In this document: one piece after another, positions 18,114-28,366 of the stretch
How the letters are laid out: each line of letters starts with the position of its first letter
Position numbering within the stretch: position 1 is the first letter of the stretch
Assembly: GCF_006088715.1 (NCBI RefSeq)
Contig: NZ_CP030771.1
Coordinates: forward strand, 5,785,501-5,849,500
Source: Streptomyces sp. YIM 121038
GTDB taxonomy: Bacteria > Actinomycetota > Actinomycetes > Streptomycetales > Streptomycetaceae
Direction of reading: 5' to 3'
Length of the DNA: 64,000 nt
The notes under the pieces: model-generated
The model's input: only the letters and a program-made list of their open reading frames with translations
The model's database searches: none
Told to the model about the DNA's origin: nothing
Translations under genes and position numbers: made by a program

Positions 18114-18770
18114 GTGCTCTTGCTCGCTCTGGATACCGCAACCCCCGCCGTCACCGTCGCGCTGCACGACGGCACGTCCGTCGTCGCCGAGTCGAGTCAG
18201 GTCGACGCGCGCCGCCACGGCGAGCTGCTGCTGCCCGCCGTCGACCGCGTCCTCGCCGACGCGGGCGTGAGACTCGACGCGGTCACCGCCGTCGTCACCG
18301 GGGTGGGCCCCGGGCCGTACACCGGTCTGCGGGTGGGTCTGATGACGGCCGACACCTTCGGCCTCGCGCTCGGCGTGCCCGTGTACGGGGTGTGCACGCT
18401 CGACGGTCTGGCGTACGCCTCCGGGATCGAGGACGGCCCCTTCGTCGTGGCCACGGACGCGCGCCGCAAGGAGGTCTACTGGGCCCGGTACGAGGACCCG
18501 CGCACGCGCGTCGCGGGGCCCGCCGTGGACCGGCCCGCCGACATCGCCGAGCAGGTCGCCGGGCTTCCGGCCGTCGGCGCGGGCGCCACGCTCTACCCGG
18601 AGACCTTCCCCGACGCCCGCGGGCCCGAGCACGTGGCGGCCGCGGCCCTCGCCGGGCTCGCGGCCGAGAAGCTGGCCGCGGGGGAGGAGCTCCTGGAGCC
18701 CCGCCCGCTGTACCTGCGCCGCCCGGACGCGCAGGTGCCCAAGAACTACAAGGTGGTCACCCCCCAGTGA
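18114..18770 (+). CDS. tsaB: tRNA threonylcarbamoyladenosine biosynthesis protein TsaB
   Basis: 218 residues from GTG 18114. TsaB is the non-catalytic partner of TsaD in t6A synthesis, an ASKHA-fold protein. It shows LLLALDTATPAVTVALHDG at the N terminus, ELLLPAVDRVL, and the family signature GVGPGPYTGLRVGLMTADTFGLAL. Its stop codon lies within the start of rimI (GTGA overlap), indicating translational coupling with rimI and tsaD. Confidence 0.94.
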   Translation: MLLLALDTATPAVTVALHDGTSVVAESSQVDARRHGELLLPAVDRVLADAGVRLDAVTAVVTGVGPGPYTGLRVGLMTADTFGLALGVPVYGVCTLDGLAYASGIEDGPFVVATDARRKEVYWARYEDPRTRVAGPAVDRPADIAEQVAGLPAVGAGATLYPETFPDARGPEHVAAAALAGLAAEKLAAGEELLEPRPLYLRRPDAQVPKNYKVVTPQ

Positions 18771-19357
18771 CCACCGTGACGACCCAAGCCGCCGTGCTGC
18801 GCGAGATGCGCTGGTGGGACATCGATCCCGTCCTCGCCCTGGAGAAGGAGCTCTTCCCGGAGGACGCCTGGTCGCGCGGCATGTTCTGGTCCGAGCTCGC
18901 GCACGCGCGCGGGCCGGGCTCGACGCGCCGCTATCTGGTGGCGTACGACGGCGCGCGCCTGGTCGGCTACGGCGGGCTCGCGGTGGCGGGCACCGACTCC
19001 GACGGCGGCGACGCGCTGGCCGCCGACGTGCAGACCATCGCCGTCGCCCGGGACCAGTGGGGCACCGGGCTCGGCGCGCGGCTGCTCACCGAGCTCCTGC
19101 GGCACGCGACCGCCTTCGAGGCCACCGAGGTGATGCTCGAGGTGCGCGTGGACAACACCCGGGCGCAGAAGCTGTACGAGCGCTTCGGGTTCGAGCCGAT
19201 CGGCTTCCGCCGCGGCTACTACCAGCCGGGGAACGTGGACGCGCTGGTGATGCGCCTCTCGGACCCCTCAGCCCTGCCGCAGGCCCCGCACCCCTCCCCG
19301 AACGGCCGGGCCGACGGCCCCGTGAACGGCGTACAAGGAACCGAGATCCATGGCTGA
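18767..19357 (+). CDS. rimI: ribosomal protein S18-alanine N-acetyltransferase RimI-like
   Basis: 196 residues; GTG at 18767 overlaps the tsaB stop by four bases (a second in-frame GTG follows nine bases later). GNAT fold: [27 protein letters not shown] at the start matches RimI. The acetyl-CoA loop is [13 protein letters not shown] and the C-terminal [27 protein letters not shown] is characteristic. A Pro-rich tail of about 30 residues extends beyond the usual length and overlaps tsaD by 8 nt. Location between tsaB and tsaD is the classic RimI context. Confidence 0.92.
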   Translation: MTTVTTQAAVLREMRWWDIDPVLALEKELFPEDAWSRGMFWSELAHARGPGSTRRYLVAYDGARLVGYGGLAVAGTDSDGGDALAADVQTIAVARDQWGTGLGARLLTELLRHATAFEATEVMLEVRVDNTRAQKLYERFGFEPIGFRRGYYQPGNVDALVMRLSDPSALPQAPHPSPNGRADGPVNGVQGTEIHG

Positions 19358-20465
19358 CCTCCGCGACGAGCCCCTCGTCCTCGGCATCGAGACCTCCTGC
19401 GACGAGACCGGCGTCGGCATCGTGCGCGGCACCACGCTGCTCGCCGACGCCGTCGCCTCCAGCGTCGACGAGCACGCGCGCTTCGGCGGCGTCGTGCCCG
19501 AGGTCGCCTCGCGCGCGCACCTGGAGGCGATGGTCCCGACGATCCAGCGCGCCCTGAAGGACGCGGGCGTCGCCGCCTCCGACCTCGACGGGATCGCCGT
19601 CACCGCGGGGCCCGGCCTCGCGGGCGCGCTGCTCGTCGGCGTCTCGGCCGCGAAGGCGTACGCGTACGCGCTCGGCAAGCCGCTGTACGGCGTCAACCAC
19701 CTGGCCTCGCACATCTGCGTGGACCAGCTGGAGCACGGTGCGCTGCCCGAGCCGACGATGGCGCTCCTCGTGTCCGGCGGGCACTCCTCGCTGCTGCTCT
19801 CCACGGACATCACCGCCGACGTCCGGCCCCTCGGCGCCACCATCGACGACGCCGCGGGGGAGGCCTTCGACAAGATCGCGCGGGTGCTGAACCTGGGCTT
19901 CCCCGGCGGCCCCGTCATCGACCGCTACGCGCGCGAGGGCGACCCCGAGGCGATCGCCTTCCCGCGCGGTCTGACCGGTCCGCGCGACCCCGCGTACGAC
20001 TTCTCCTTCTCCGGCCTGAAGACGGCCGTGGCGCGCTGGATCGAGGCGAAGCGGGCCGCGGGCGAGGACGTGCCGGTGCGGGACGTGTCCGCGTCCTTCC
20101 AGGAGGCGGTCGTCGACGTGCTCACCCGCAAGGCCGTCAGGGCCTGCAAGGACGAGGGCGTCGACCACCTCATGATCGGCGGCGGCGTGGCGGCCAACAC
20201 CCGGCTGCGGGCGCTCGCCCAGGAGCGGTGCGAGCGCGCGGGCATCCGCCTGCGGGTGCCGCGGCCCAAGCTGTGCACGGACAACGGCGCGATGGTCGCC
20301 GCGCTCGGCGCGGAGATGGTGGCACGCAACCGGCGGCCGTCCGACCTCGGGCTCTCGGCGGACTCCTCCCTGCCGGTGACCGAGCCGCACGTGCCGGGCG
20401 CGCACGCCCACACCCACGATCACGACCACGTGCACGAGGTCAGCAAGGACAACCTCTACTCATGA
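19350..20465 (+). CDS. tsaD: tRNA N6-adenosine threonylcarbamoyltransferase TsaD
   Basis: 371 residues. The catalytic subunit of t6A37 formation transfers the threonylcarbamoyl group to A37. It begins [17 protein letters not shown]. The iron-binding HxxxH is in [13 protein letters not shown] (about residue 116), [11 protein letters not shown] carries the nucleotide loop and the late metal-binding Asp is in [14 protein letters not shown]. The C terminus carries an unusual His-rich run ([13 protein letters not shown]) that could bind metal. Overlaps rimI by 8 nt and the next small gene by ATGA. Confidence 0.96.
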   Translation: MADLRDEPLVLGIETSCDETGVGIVRGTTLLADAVASSVDEHARFGGVVPEVASRAHLEAMVPTIQRALKDAGVAASDLDGIAVTAGPGLAGALLVGVSAAKAYAYALGKPLYGVNHLASHICVDQLEHGALPEPTMALLVSGGHSSLLLSTDITADVRPLGATIDDAAGEAFDKIARVLNLGFPGGPVIDRYAREGDPEAIAFPRGLTGPRDPAYDFSFSGLKTAVARWIEAKRAAGEDVPVRDVSASFQEAVVDVLTRKAVRACKDEGVDHLMIGGGVAANTRLRALAQERCERAGIRLRVPRPKLCTDNGAMVAALGAEMVARNRRPSDLGLSADSSLPVTEPHVPGAHAHTHDHDHVHEVSKDNLYS

Positions 20466-20716
20466 GCGTCGCGCTGATGTGGGAGGCCCGCGCCGCCGAG
20501 GGGCGCGGGCCCGAGCTGCTCGCCTGGGCGCGCGCCCAGGGCCTGGCGGCCGCGCCGGTGCGCCGTGAGACCTTCCGCGCGCCCCAGGACCGCGTCCTCG
20601 TCATCACCTGGTGGGACGCCGCGTACGACGCCGAGCTGCCGGAGCTGCCCGCGCCGCCCGCGGACCTGGTGTCCCGCCCGCCGCACCGCTGGCGCTTCGA
20701 GCCCGTCGACTCCTGA
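20462..20716 (+). CDS. small conserved-looking protein translationally coupled to tsaD
   Basis: 84 residues. ATG at 20462 overlaps the tsaD stop (ATGA). The sequence [26 protein letters not shown] through [19 protein letters not shown] looks like a small alpha/beta ferredoxin-like (dimeric alpha-beta barrel) protein with a WWD motif, but I cannot name the family. Coupling to tsaD suggests coexpression rather than a known role in t6A synthesis. Confidence 0.8.
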   Translation: MSVALMWEARAAEGRGPELLAWARAQGLAAAPVRRETFRAPQDRVLVITWWDAAYDAELPELPAPPADLVSRPPHRWRFEPVDS

Positions 20717-20733
20717 CGGGCCCCCGGGCGGGG

Positions 20734-21939
20734 TCAGGGGGCCGGGTGCCCCACGAGCATGGTGGGCGCGCCCGCGACCCGGGTGAGGAAGACCGTGGCG
20801 GAGCCGGGGCCCCGGGGCTTCACCTTGCGGCGGAGCTCCTCCGGCTCCACGGCCGAGCCCCGCTTCTTGACCGTGAGCACACCGACCTCACGCTCCCGCA
20901 GCAGCGCTTTGAGCTTCTTCACGTTGAACGGCAGCTGGTCCGTGATCTCGTACGCGCTGGCGTACGGCGTCGTACGGGCCACGTCGGAGGTGACGTAGGC
21001 GATCGTCTCGTCGACGAGCCCGCCCTCGACCCGCGCGGCGACCTCCGCGACGAGATGGGCGCGGATGACGGCGCCGTCCGGCTCGTACAGATAGCGGCCG
21101 ACGGGGCGCACATCGGGGTCCGGGAGCATGACCGCGCGCCCCGCGCACAAAGTGGCGCGTGAAGGCAGAAGGGTCGCCCGGTGCGAGCCGGGCGCGTCCG
21201 TGCCGAACCACAGCACCGCTTCCTTCACGTCCCCGCCGTCCGAGATCCACTCGGCCTCCGCCTCCTCGGGCACCGCCTCGTGCGGGATGCCGGGGGCGAT
21301 CTTCAGGGCCGCGCGCGGGGCCTTCCGCGCGGCCGCCACCGCCCAGGACAGCGGGGGCGAGTACGCCTCCGGGTCGAAGATCCGCCCGCGCCCGCCGCGC
21401 CGCGCGGGGTCCACGAAGACCGCGTCGTACCCGGCCGTGTCCACCTCCGTGACATCCGCCTCACGGACCTCGATGAGGTCCTCCAGCCCGAGGGCGGCGG
21501 CGTTCGCGCGGGCGACCGCGCAGGTCAGCGGATCGTGGTCGACCGCGAGGACCTCGATTCCGGCGCGTGCGAGCGCGATCGCGTCGCCGCCGATGCCGCC
21601 GCACAGATCGGCGATCCGCCGCACGCCGAGCTCCTTGAACCGCTCCGCCCGGTACGTCGCGACGGACGTGCGCGTGGACTGCTCGACGCCGTTCGGCGTG
21701 AAGAACATCCGCGCGGCGTCCCCGGCGCCGAACTTCGCCACCGCCCGCTGTCGCAGCCGCGCCTGGGCGAGCGCCGCCGAGACCAGGTCGGCGGGGTGGT
21801 CGCGGCGCAGCCGGGTCGCGACCGCGAGCTCCGCGGCCGGTTCGACCTCCCGTACGGCGTCGAGGAGGGCGGTGCCCTCGGCGGTGAGGAGCGCGGCGAA
21901 GGCCGTCGTGGCGGGCTGCGGATCGTGCGGAGCGTTCAC
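20734..21939 (-). CDS. class I SAM-dependent methyltransferase with THUMP-like C-terminal domain
   Basis: 401 residues. The SAM-binding core (about 105-215) has motif I ADLCGGIGGDAIALARAG, VLAVDHDPLTC (acidic loop) and VFVDPARRGGRGR (motif IV-like). The C-terminal part (about 310-395) with PFNVKKLKALLREREVGVLTVKKRG corresponds to the THUMP-like domain of a family of predicted RNA methyltransferases. The methyl acceptor is not known; a tRNA or rRNA substrate is inferred from the domain. It converges with the tsaD operon 18 bp away. Confidence 0.88.
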   Translation of the reverse strand: MNAPHDPQPATTAFAALLTAEGTALLDAVREVEPAAELAVATRLRRDHPADLVSAALAQARLRQRAVAKFGAGDAARMFFTPNGVEQSTRTSVATYRAERFKELGVRRIADLCGGIGGDAIALARAGIEVLAVDHDPLTCAVARANAAALGLEDLIEVREADVTEVDTAGYDAVFVDPARRGGRGRIFDPEAYSPPLSWAVAAARKAPRAALKIAPGIPHEAVPEEAEAEWISDGGDVKEAVLWFGTDAPGSHRATLLPSRATLCAGRAVMLPDPDVRPVGRYLYEPDGAVIRAHLVAEVAARVEGGLVDETIAYVTSDVARTTPYASAYEITDQLPFNVKKLKALLREREVGVLTVKKRGSAVEPEELRRKVKPRGPGSATVFLTRVAGAPTMLVGHPAP

Positions 21940-22029
21940 CGGCCCATTGTGGGCCAGTCGGTGGAAGGTGCGCGTCCGGCGGCGGTGTCGAGCCCTCGGC
22001 AGGGCTCTGAACTGCGAGGATCCGGCGCC

Positions 22030-22971
22030 ATGCGACTAGTACGACAAAATGGAGAATGGGTACGAATGGTGAGGGGGCGGGCGCTGCTCGCCCTTGCCGC
22101 GCTCGGCGTCGGCGCGGTCGCCTCCGGCTGCGCGTCGGACCCGGACGCCGGTGCGGGGCGCGAGCACGGGGCGCCCGCCGCCCACGGCCAGCAGCCGCGC
22201 CTCGCCCCGCCCGCCCAGGCCCTGCGCGAGTACGCCCAGCGGCTGCGCGCCAGCCAGGCCGCGCGGGCCGCCGCCGCGAAGCGCTGGGGACTCGCCGAGG
22301 TCCCGCTCACGGCGCCCGCCGCGCCCGCCGTCAAGACGCGTCCCGCCACGCGCAAGGGCTTCGAGGTGCGGGGGCAGGCGGAGCTGCCGCCGGTGTTCAC
22401 CACGGTGCCGACCAAGGACAAGGTCGTCTTCCTGACCGTCGACGACGGCGCCGAGAAGGATCCGGCCTTCCTGCGGATGATGAGCGACCTGAAGATCCCG
22501 TACACCGCGTTCCTCAGCGACTACCTCGTCAAGGAGGACTACGGCTACTTCAAGCGGATGCGGGACCACGGCGTCACGCTGAACAACCACACCCTCAACC
22601 ACCGCTATCTGCCCGGTCTCTCGTACGAGGCCCAGCGGCACGAGATCTGCGGCATGCAGGACGTCATCGAGCGGCGGTACGGCAAGCGCCCCGAGCTCTT
22701 CCGGCCGCCGTACGGCAACTACAACCGCGACACCCTGCGCGCCGCCAGGTCCTGCGGCGTCAAGGCGGTGCCGCTGTGGGCGTCCGAGGGCTTCGCCGAC
22801 CACATGGAGTGGCGCGAATGGGACAAGGACCTGCACCCCGGCGACATCATCCTCACGCACTTCCGGGGCCGCGAGGACTGGAAGGGCACGATGCCCGACA
22901 TGGTCCGCACGGTCCTGAAGACGGTCACCGACAGGGGGTACGCGGTGGCCCGCCTGGAGGACTACCTGTGA
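22030..22971 (+). CDS. polysaccharide deacetylase (NodB/CE4), lipoprotein
   Basis: 313 residues from ATG 22030 (GAGGA 9 nt upstream); ATG 22066 is an alternative. A lipoprotein signal ends in VASGC. The CE4 deacetylase domain (about 120-310) has motif 1 LTVDDGAE (Asp138/139), metal-binding motif 2 NNHTLNH, motif 3 RPPYGNYN and motif 5 ILTHF, so the catalytic set is complete. It likely N- or O-deacetylates cell-wall or extracellular glycan at the outer face of the membrane. Coupled through GTGA to the next small lipoprotein. Confidence 0.9.
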   Translation: MRLVRQNGEWVRMVRGRALLALAALGVGAVASGCASDPDAGAGREHGAPAAHGQQPRLAPPAQALREYAQRLRASQAARAAAAKRWGLAEVPLTAPAAPAVKTRPATRKGFEVRGQAELPPVFTTVPTKDKVVFLTVDDGAEKDPAFLRMMSDLKIPYTAFLSDYLVKEDYGYFKRMRDHGVTLNNHTLNHRYLPGLSYEAQRHEICGMQDVIERRYGKRPELFRPPYGNYNRDTLRAARSCGVKAVPLWASEGFADHMEWREWDKDLHPGDIILTHFRGREDWKGTMPDMVRTVLKTVTDRGYAVARLEDYL

Positions 22972-23240
22972 GGCGCGCCGCCACCGCGGTGCTCCTCCTG
23001 GCCCCCCTCCTGCTGACGGGCTGCGCCCAGTCGGTGGACCCGATCGAGAGGCTGGGGAGGAAGGCGGCCGAGAAGATGTCTCCTGGCTGTGCCGAGCGAC
23101 CGTTGGCCGGACCCCGGGCGGAGAGGCCCCCCTCCGGGCGGAGCCCCAGCGCCCCCGCGCCCCGCGCGGAACCCACCCCGCACGCGAAACGTTGCCCGAA
23201 GGAGCACCCGCCCACGGCCTCGCCCGGAGCCCCCCGCTAG
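22968..23240 (+). CDS. small putative lipoprotein
   Basis: 90 residues. GTG at 22968 overlaps the deacetylase stop (GTGA). A strong lipoprotein signal (RRAATAVLLLAPLLLTGC, Cys19) is followed by AQSVDPIERLGRKAAEKM and then a Pro/Arg/Ser-rich tail with two further Cys. I do not recognise the family beyond that. The coupling suggests it works with the deacetylase at the membrane surface. Confidence 0.7.
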   Translation: MRRAATAVLLLAPLLLTGCAQSVDPIERLGRKAAEKMSPGCAERPLAGPRAERPPSGRSPSAPAPRAEPTPHAKRCPKEHPPTASPGAPR

Positions 23241-23293
23241 CCCCTCGCCCACCCCTCGCGGAGGGGGAAACCTGCCAAGCCGGCGGCAGTCAA

Positions 23294-23320
23294 TTGGCAC
23301 TCCGCTTGACCGAGTGCTAA
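23294..23320. promoter_or_regulatory. CIRCE element 1 (HrcA operator) of groES-groEL
   Basis: TTGGCACTC, 9 bp, GAGTGCTAA: one mismatch from the consensus inverted repeat bound by the heat-shock repressor HrcA. It overlaps the -35 region of the groES promoter. Confidence 0.92.
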
Positions 23321-23335
23321 TCGCCGTCCTAGTCT
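23306..23335 (+). promoter_or_regulatory. groES-groEL promoter
   Basis: TTGACC (23306-23311), 18 bp, TAGTCT (23330-23335). It is embedded between two CIRCE elements, so HrcA binding would block polymerase. Confidence 0.85.
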
Positions 23336-23340
23336 CGGGC

Positions 23341-23367
23341 CTGGCACTCCCACCTGGAGAGTGCCAG
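23341..23367. promoter_or_regulatory. CIRCE element 2 of groES-groEL
   Basis: CTGGCACTC, 9 bp, GAGTGCCAG: a perfect inverted repeat, slightly off the CIRCE consensus at the outer bases. It sits just downstream of the predicted transcription start. Confidence 0.88.
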
Positions 23368-23466
23368 AAGCGACGGGCAGGTCCGGCACCCGCGACGACG
23401 GATCGACCTGGTCGCCACCTCTAGATCAGTTAACCCCGCGAGATCTCCGAAGGGGGAGGTCGGATC

Positions 23467-23775
23467 GTGACGACCGCCAGCTCCAAGGTTGCCATCAAGC
23501 CGCTCGAGGACCGCATTGTGGTCCAGCCGCTCGACGCCGAGCAGACCACGGCCTCTGGCCTGGTTATTCCGGACACCGCGAAGGAGAAGCCCCAGGAGGG
23601 CGCCGTCCTCGCCGTGGGCCCGGGCCGCTTCGAGAACGGCGAGCGCCTGCCGCTCGACGTGAAGGTCGGCGACGTCGTGCTCTACAGCAAGTACGGCGGC
23701 ACCGAGGTGAAGTACAACGGCGACGAGTACCTGGTGCTCTCCGCCCGCGACGTGCTCGCGATCATCGAGAAGTGA
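23467..23775 (+). CDS. groES: co-chaperonin GroES
   Basis: 102 residues from GTG 23467. GroES caps the GroEL ring in ATP-dependent protein folding. The mobile loop is [20 protein letters not shown]. The beta-barrel core [32 protein letters not shown] is complete. Purine-rich GGGGGAGG precedes the start. Heat regulation by HrcA is implied by the two CIRCE elements. Confidence 0.97.
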   Translation: MTTASSKVAIKPLEDRIVVQPLDAEQTTASGLVIPDTAKEKPQEGAVLAVGPGRFENGERLPLDVKVGDVVLYSKYGGTEVKYNGDEYLVLSARDVLAIIEK

Positions 23776-23818
23776 TCGAGCGCTAGTCACCTGCTTCACC
23801 CAGCAGATTTGTTTCGCG

Positions 23819-23865
23819 CTGCGCCCCTGGTCACCCCGCTGATTGCCGGGCGGCGAGGGGCGCAG
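23819..23865 (+). promoter_or_regulatory. intercistronic stem-loop between groES and groEL
   Basis: CTGCGCCCCT (23819-23828) pairs perfectly with AGGGGCGCAG (23856-23865) around a 27-nt structured loop, inside a 130-bp spacer. It is a candidate processing or attenuation point that would let groES and groEL mRNA levels differ. Confidence 0.65.
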
Positions 23866-23896
23866 TTCGTTCACCCGAGTTTTCCGAGAGGGCTGA

Positions 23897-25534
<1,638 letters not shown>

Positions 25535-25568
25535 GCATGACCTGAGCCGAGCGGTCGGCCAGAACCGA

Positions 25569-25607
25569 CGAAGGCCCGGTATCCCGTCGCGGGATACCGG
25601 GCCTTCG
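25569..25607. terminator. perfect 18-bp hairpin after groEL
   Basis: CGAAGGCCCGGTATCCCG (25569-25586) pairs without mismatch with 25590-25607 around a TCG loop. Symmetric, so it can stop transcription in both directions. Confidence 0.9.
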
Positions 25608-25710
25608 CGCTGTCCGCCCCGCCCTGCGGCTCCGCGTCCGCCGGGGTGCGCGGTCCCGTCGGCCGCGGGGGGCCGGTCGCGCCCACGCGGCGGAGCCGCA
25701 CATGGATACA

Positions 25711-25735
25711 GCCCCGCGCCCCTTTCGGGGGCGCC
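25711..25735. repeat. short variant of the intergenic GCGCCCC repeat / SDR terminator
   Basis: GCCCCGCGCCCC followed by TTTC and GGGGGCGCC forms a GC hairpin just after the SDR gene stop. It shares the palindromic core but not the CAGTTCC flank of the other copies. Confidence 0.55.
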
Positions 25736-25737
25736 TT

Positions 25738-26511
25738 CTAGCGCGGCTCGTACTTGCGGCCGGTCCTCGACGTCACCCCGCCGAGCAGGGCGCGCGGCGT
25801 CACCTTCACCACGCCCATCATCGCCTTGTAGCGGGGGTCGGGCACGGAGAGGGACTTGCCGCGGGCCAGGTCGGTGAGGGCGGTGGAGACCAGTTTGTCC
25901 GCGTCCAGCCAGAGCCACTTGGGGATGTTGTCCGTGCCCATGCCCGCCCGCTCGTGGAACTCGGTGCGGACGAAGCCGGGGCACAGGGCCATCAGCCGCA
26001 CCCCGGACCCGGCGAGGTCCCGCGCCGCGCCCTGGGTGAACTGCGCGATCCACGCCTTCGACGCCCCGTAGGTGCCGCGCGGCACGAAGGCGGCCACCGA
26101 CGCCACGTTCACGACGCCCCCGCGCCCCCGCTCCCGCATGGTCCCGACCGCCGCCGACGTCAGCCGGAGCACCGCCTCGCAGTGCACCTTCAGCATCGTC
26201 AGCTCGTCGGCCATGGGGACTTCCAGATAGCGGCCCTTGTTGGCGAAGCCCGCGTTGTTGACGAGCAGGTCGACCGGGTCGCGCCGGTTCGCGAGCCGCT
26301 GTTCGACGGCCGCGATCCCGTCGTCCGTGGAGAGGTCCGCGGTCAGTACCTCCACCTCGTTCCCGTGCCGGTCGTGCAACTCGGTCGCCTGCTCCCGCAG
26401 CCGCTTCGTGTCACGTGCCACCAGGACGAGGTTGTGGCCGTCGGTGGCCAGGCGCCGTGCGAAGGCGGCACCGATGCCCGAGGTCGCACCCGTGATGAGA
26501 GCCGTAGTCAT
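25738..26511 (-). CDS. short-chain dehydrogenase/reductase
   Basis: 257 residues, the classical SDR length. Cofactor motif TGATSGIG (about 7-14), NNAG (about 87-90), catalytic Ser in VNVASVAAF, and YGASK with the catalytic Tyr and Lys. The basic residues ARDTKRL after beta 2 suggest NADP(H). Substrate unknown. It is convergent with groEL and upstream of nothing obvious in an operon sense (81 bp after the MOSC gene on the same strand). Confidence 0.92.
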   Translation of the reverse strand: MTTALITGATSGIGAAFARRLATDGHNLVLVARDTKRLREQATELHDRHGNEVEVLTADLSTDDGIAAVEQRLANRRDPVDLLVNNAGFANKGRYLEVPMADELTMLKVHCEAVLRLTSAAVGTMRERGRGGVVNVASVAAFVPRGTYGASKAWIAQFTQGAARDLAGSGVRLMALCPGFVRTEFHERAGMGTDNIPKWLWLDADKLVSTALTDLARGKSLSVPDPRYKAMMGVVKVTPRALLGGVTSRTGRKYEPR

Positions 26512-26591
26512 GGACCAAGGCTAGTGAGGCCACGGGCGTCCCCGCGCCACGTGCTCCGCGCACCAGGCCGGCGCGGGCGCCCCGGCGCGCG

Positions 26592-27260
26592 TCAACCGCC
26601 GTGCTTCTCCACGTACTTGAGGGCCTTCTCCGTCGCCTCGGGGTGCAGCGCGTCCCCGGCCGCGAGCAGCCTCGGCAGCAGCGAGCGCTCCGAGGTCACC
26701 GCCCTGAACTGCAGCGCGACGGTGACGTCGTGGTCGGGGCGGTGCGCGATCTCGACCGTGTCGCCCGCCTGGATCGCGCCCGGTTCGAGCACCCGCAGAT
26801 ACGCGCCGGGCAGCAACGCCTCGGTGAACCGCCGCACCCAGGCCTGCTCACCCATGTGGCCCTGGAACGTACGGCAGGGGATGCGGGACGAGGTGACCTC
26901 CAGGAGCAGGTCCTCGCCGACGCGCCAACGCTCCCCGATCAGCGCGCCGTTCACGTCGACGCCGGTCGTGGTGAGGTTCTCGCCGAACCCGCCGTTGGGG
27001 AGCTCGCGGCCGAGCCGGCGCCCCCAGGCGTCGAGGTCCTCGCGCGCGAAGGCGTACACCGCCTGGTCGTTCCCGCCGTGGTGGCGCAGTTCGCCGATCG
27101 AGTCGCCCGCGAGTCCGCTGCCGCCGGTGCCCTTGGGGCCGGGCGCCGTCACCCGAACGGGCTCGTCCACGGGCTGTTTGTCGATCCCGGTGAGGTTGCT
27201 GGGGGCGCTGGTGTACGGGACGGACTTCAGACGGCCCACATTCACGGAGAGAAGCTTCAT
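26592..27260 (-). CDS. MOSC domain protein (YiiM-like)
   Basis: 222 residues. The MOSC domain contains GDSIGELRHHGGNDQAVYAF, GENLTTTGVDVNGALIGERW and the conserved cysteine in SSRIPCRTFQGHMG, followed by the helical C-terminal 3-alpha region (about 165-220) of YiiM-type proteins. Family role: molybdenum-cofactor-dependent reduction of N-hydroxylated compounds. It is divergent from a LysR regulator 79 bp away, which is the likely controller. Confidence 0.88.
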   Translation of the reverse strand: MKLLSVNVGRLKSVPYTSAPSNLTGIDKQPVDEPVRVTAPGPKGTGGSGLAGDSIGELRHHGGNDQAVYAFAREDLDAWGRRLGRELPNGGFGENLTTTGVDVNGALIGERWRVGEDLLLEVTSSRIPCRTFQGHMGEQAWVRRFTEALLPGAYLRVLEPGAIQAGDTVEIAHRPDHDVTVALQFRAVTSERSLLPRLLAAGDALHPEATEKALKYVEKHGG

Positions 27261-27339
27261 GCGGTCAGGCTAAGGGAACGTGCTCAAAGCAGCTACGCAA
27301 TATTATGCATTCCTCCCAAGGGTCACTTATGCTCGACGC

Positions 27340-28236
27340 ATGATCGAGGCCCGTCATCTCCGTGTCCTGCGCGCCGTGGCCGCCACCGGCTCCTTCTCGG
27401 CCGCGGCCCGCGAGCTCGGCTGCACCCAGCCCGCCGTCAGCCAGCAGATGAAGGCCCTGGAGGCGTCCACGGGCACCCCGCTGCTCATCCGTGCGGGCCG
27501 CGAGATGCGCCTCACGCAGGCGGGCGAGGCCCTGGTCAGGCATGCCGCGGGCATCCTCGCCGGGCTGACCGCGGCCGAGGAGGAGGTCGCCGCGATCGCG
27601 GGCCTGCGCGCGGGCCGGGTCCGGCTCGTCTCCTTCCCCAGCGGCTCCTCCACGCTCGTCCCCGGCGCACTCGCCGCCCTGCGCGCCGCCCACCCAGGTA
27701 CCCGCGTCTCCCTGGAGGAGGCCGAGCCGCCGCGCTCGGTGGAGATGCTCCGCGAGGGCGACTGCGACGTGGCCCTCGCCTTCCGGTACGAGGGGGCGGG
27801 CGCCGCCGAGGAGTGGGACGACCTCGTCGTACGGCCCCTGCTCGCCGACCGGCTCGTCGGCCTCGTCCCGGAGGGGCACCGCCTGGCGAAGGCGGACGCC
27901 GTCACCATCGGCGAGCTGGCCGGCGAGTCGTGGATCGCGGGCTGCCCGCGCTGCCGCCGCCAGCTCGTCGAGGTCTGCCGCGGCGCCGGCTTCGAGCCCC
28001 GCATCGACTTCGCGACCGACGACTACCCGGCGGTGATCGGCCTGGTCGGCGCGGGCCTCGGCGTCGCGGTCCTGCCCGAGCTCGCCCTTGAGTCGGTGCG
28101 GCCCAAGGGGGCCCGCGCGGTGGTGGTGGAGCCCGCCGTGCGCCGGGAGATCGTCGCGCTCACGCTGCCGGACCTGGCCCAGGTGCCGGCGGTCGCGGCG
28201 ACCCTCGACCGGCTGGCCCGCGCCGCCGAGCGCTGA
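27340..28236 (+). CDS. LysR-family transcriptional regulator
   Basis: 298 residues from ATG 27340, the usual LysR length. The winged helix (about 1-60) shows MIEARHLRVLRAVAATGSFSAAARELGCTQPAVSQQMKALE. The effector domain (about 90-295) includes a CPRCRRQ stretch. An upstream in-frame start at 27280 would add 20 residues not expected for the family. Divergent from the MOSC gene; the 79-bp intergenic region contains an unusually A/T-rich patch (GCAATATTATGC at about 27296-27307) that could be part of the operator. Confidence 0.9.
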   Translation: MIEARHLRVLRAVAATGSFSAAARELGCTQPAVSQQMKALEASTGTPLLIRAGREMRLTQAGEALVRHAAGILAGLTAAEEEVAAIAGLRAGRVRLVSFPSGSSTLVPGALAALRAAHPGTRVSLEEAEPPRSVEMLREGDCDVALAFRYEGAGAAEEWDDLVVRPLLADRLVGLVPEGHRLAKADAVTIGELAGESWIAGCPRCRRQLVEVCRGAGFEPRIDFATDDYPAVIGLVGAGLGVAVLPELALESVRPKGARAVVVEPAVRREIVALTLPDLAQVPAVAATLDRLARAAER

Positions 28237-28254
28237 GTACGCCACCGGGCGCCC

Positions 28255-28311
28255 GGCGACGCGCTGGGGGCTCGGCGACGCGCTGGGCGCTCGGCGACGC
28301 GCTGGGCGCTC
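28255..28311. repeat. three 19-bp tandem repeats after the LysR gene
   Basis: Units of GGCGACGCGCTGGGCGCTC at 28255, 28274 and 28293; the last two are identical, the first differs by one base. It lies between the convergent LysR and whiD genes. Confidence 0.85.
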
Positions 28312-28366
28312 GGCCCGCGTGCATGCGAGAGGAAACGTTCCTTCTCGGTGCCGGGCCCGCGCGGTG

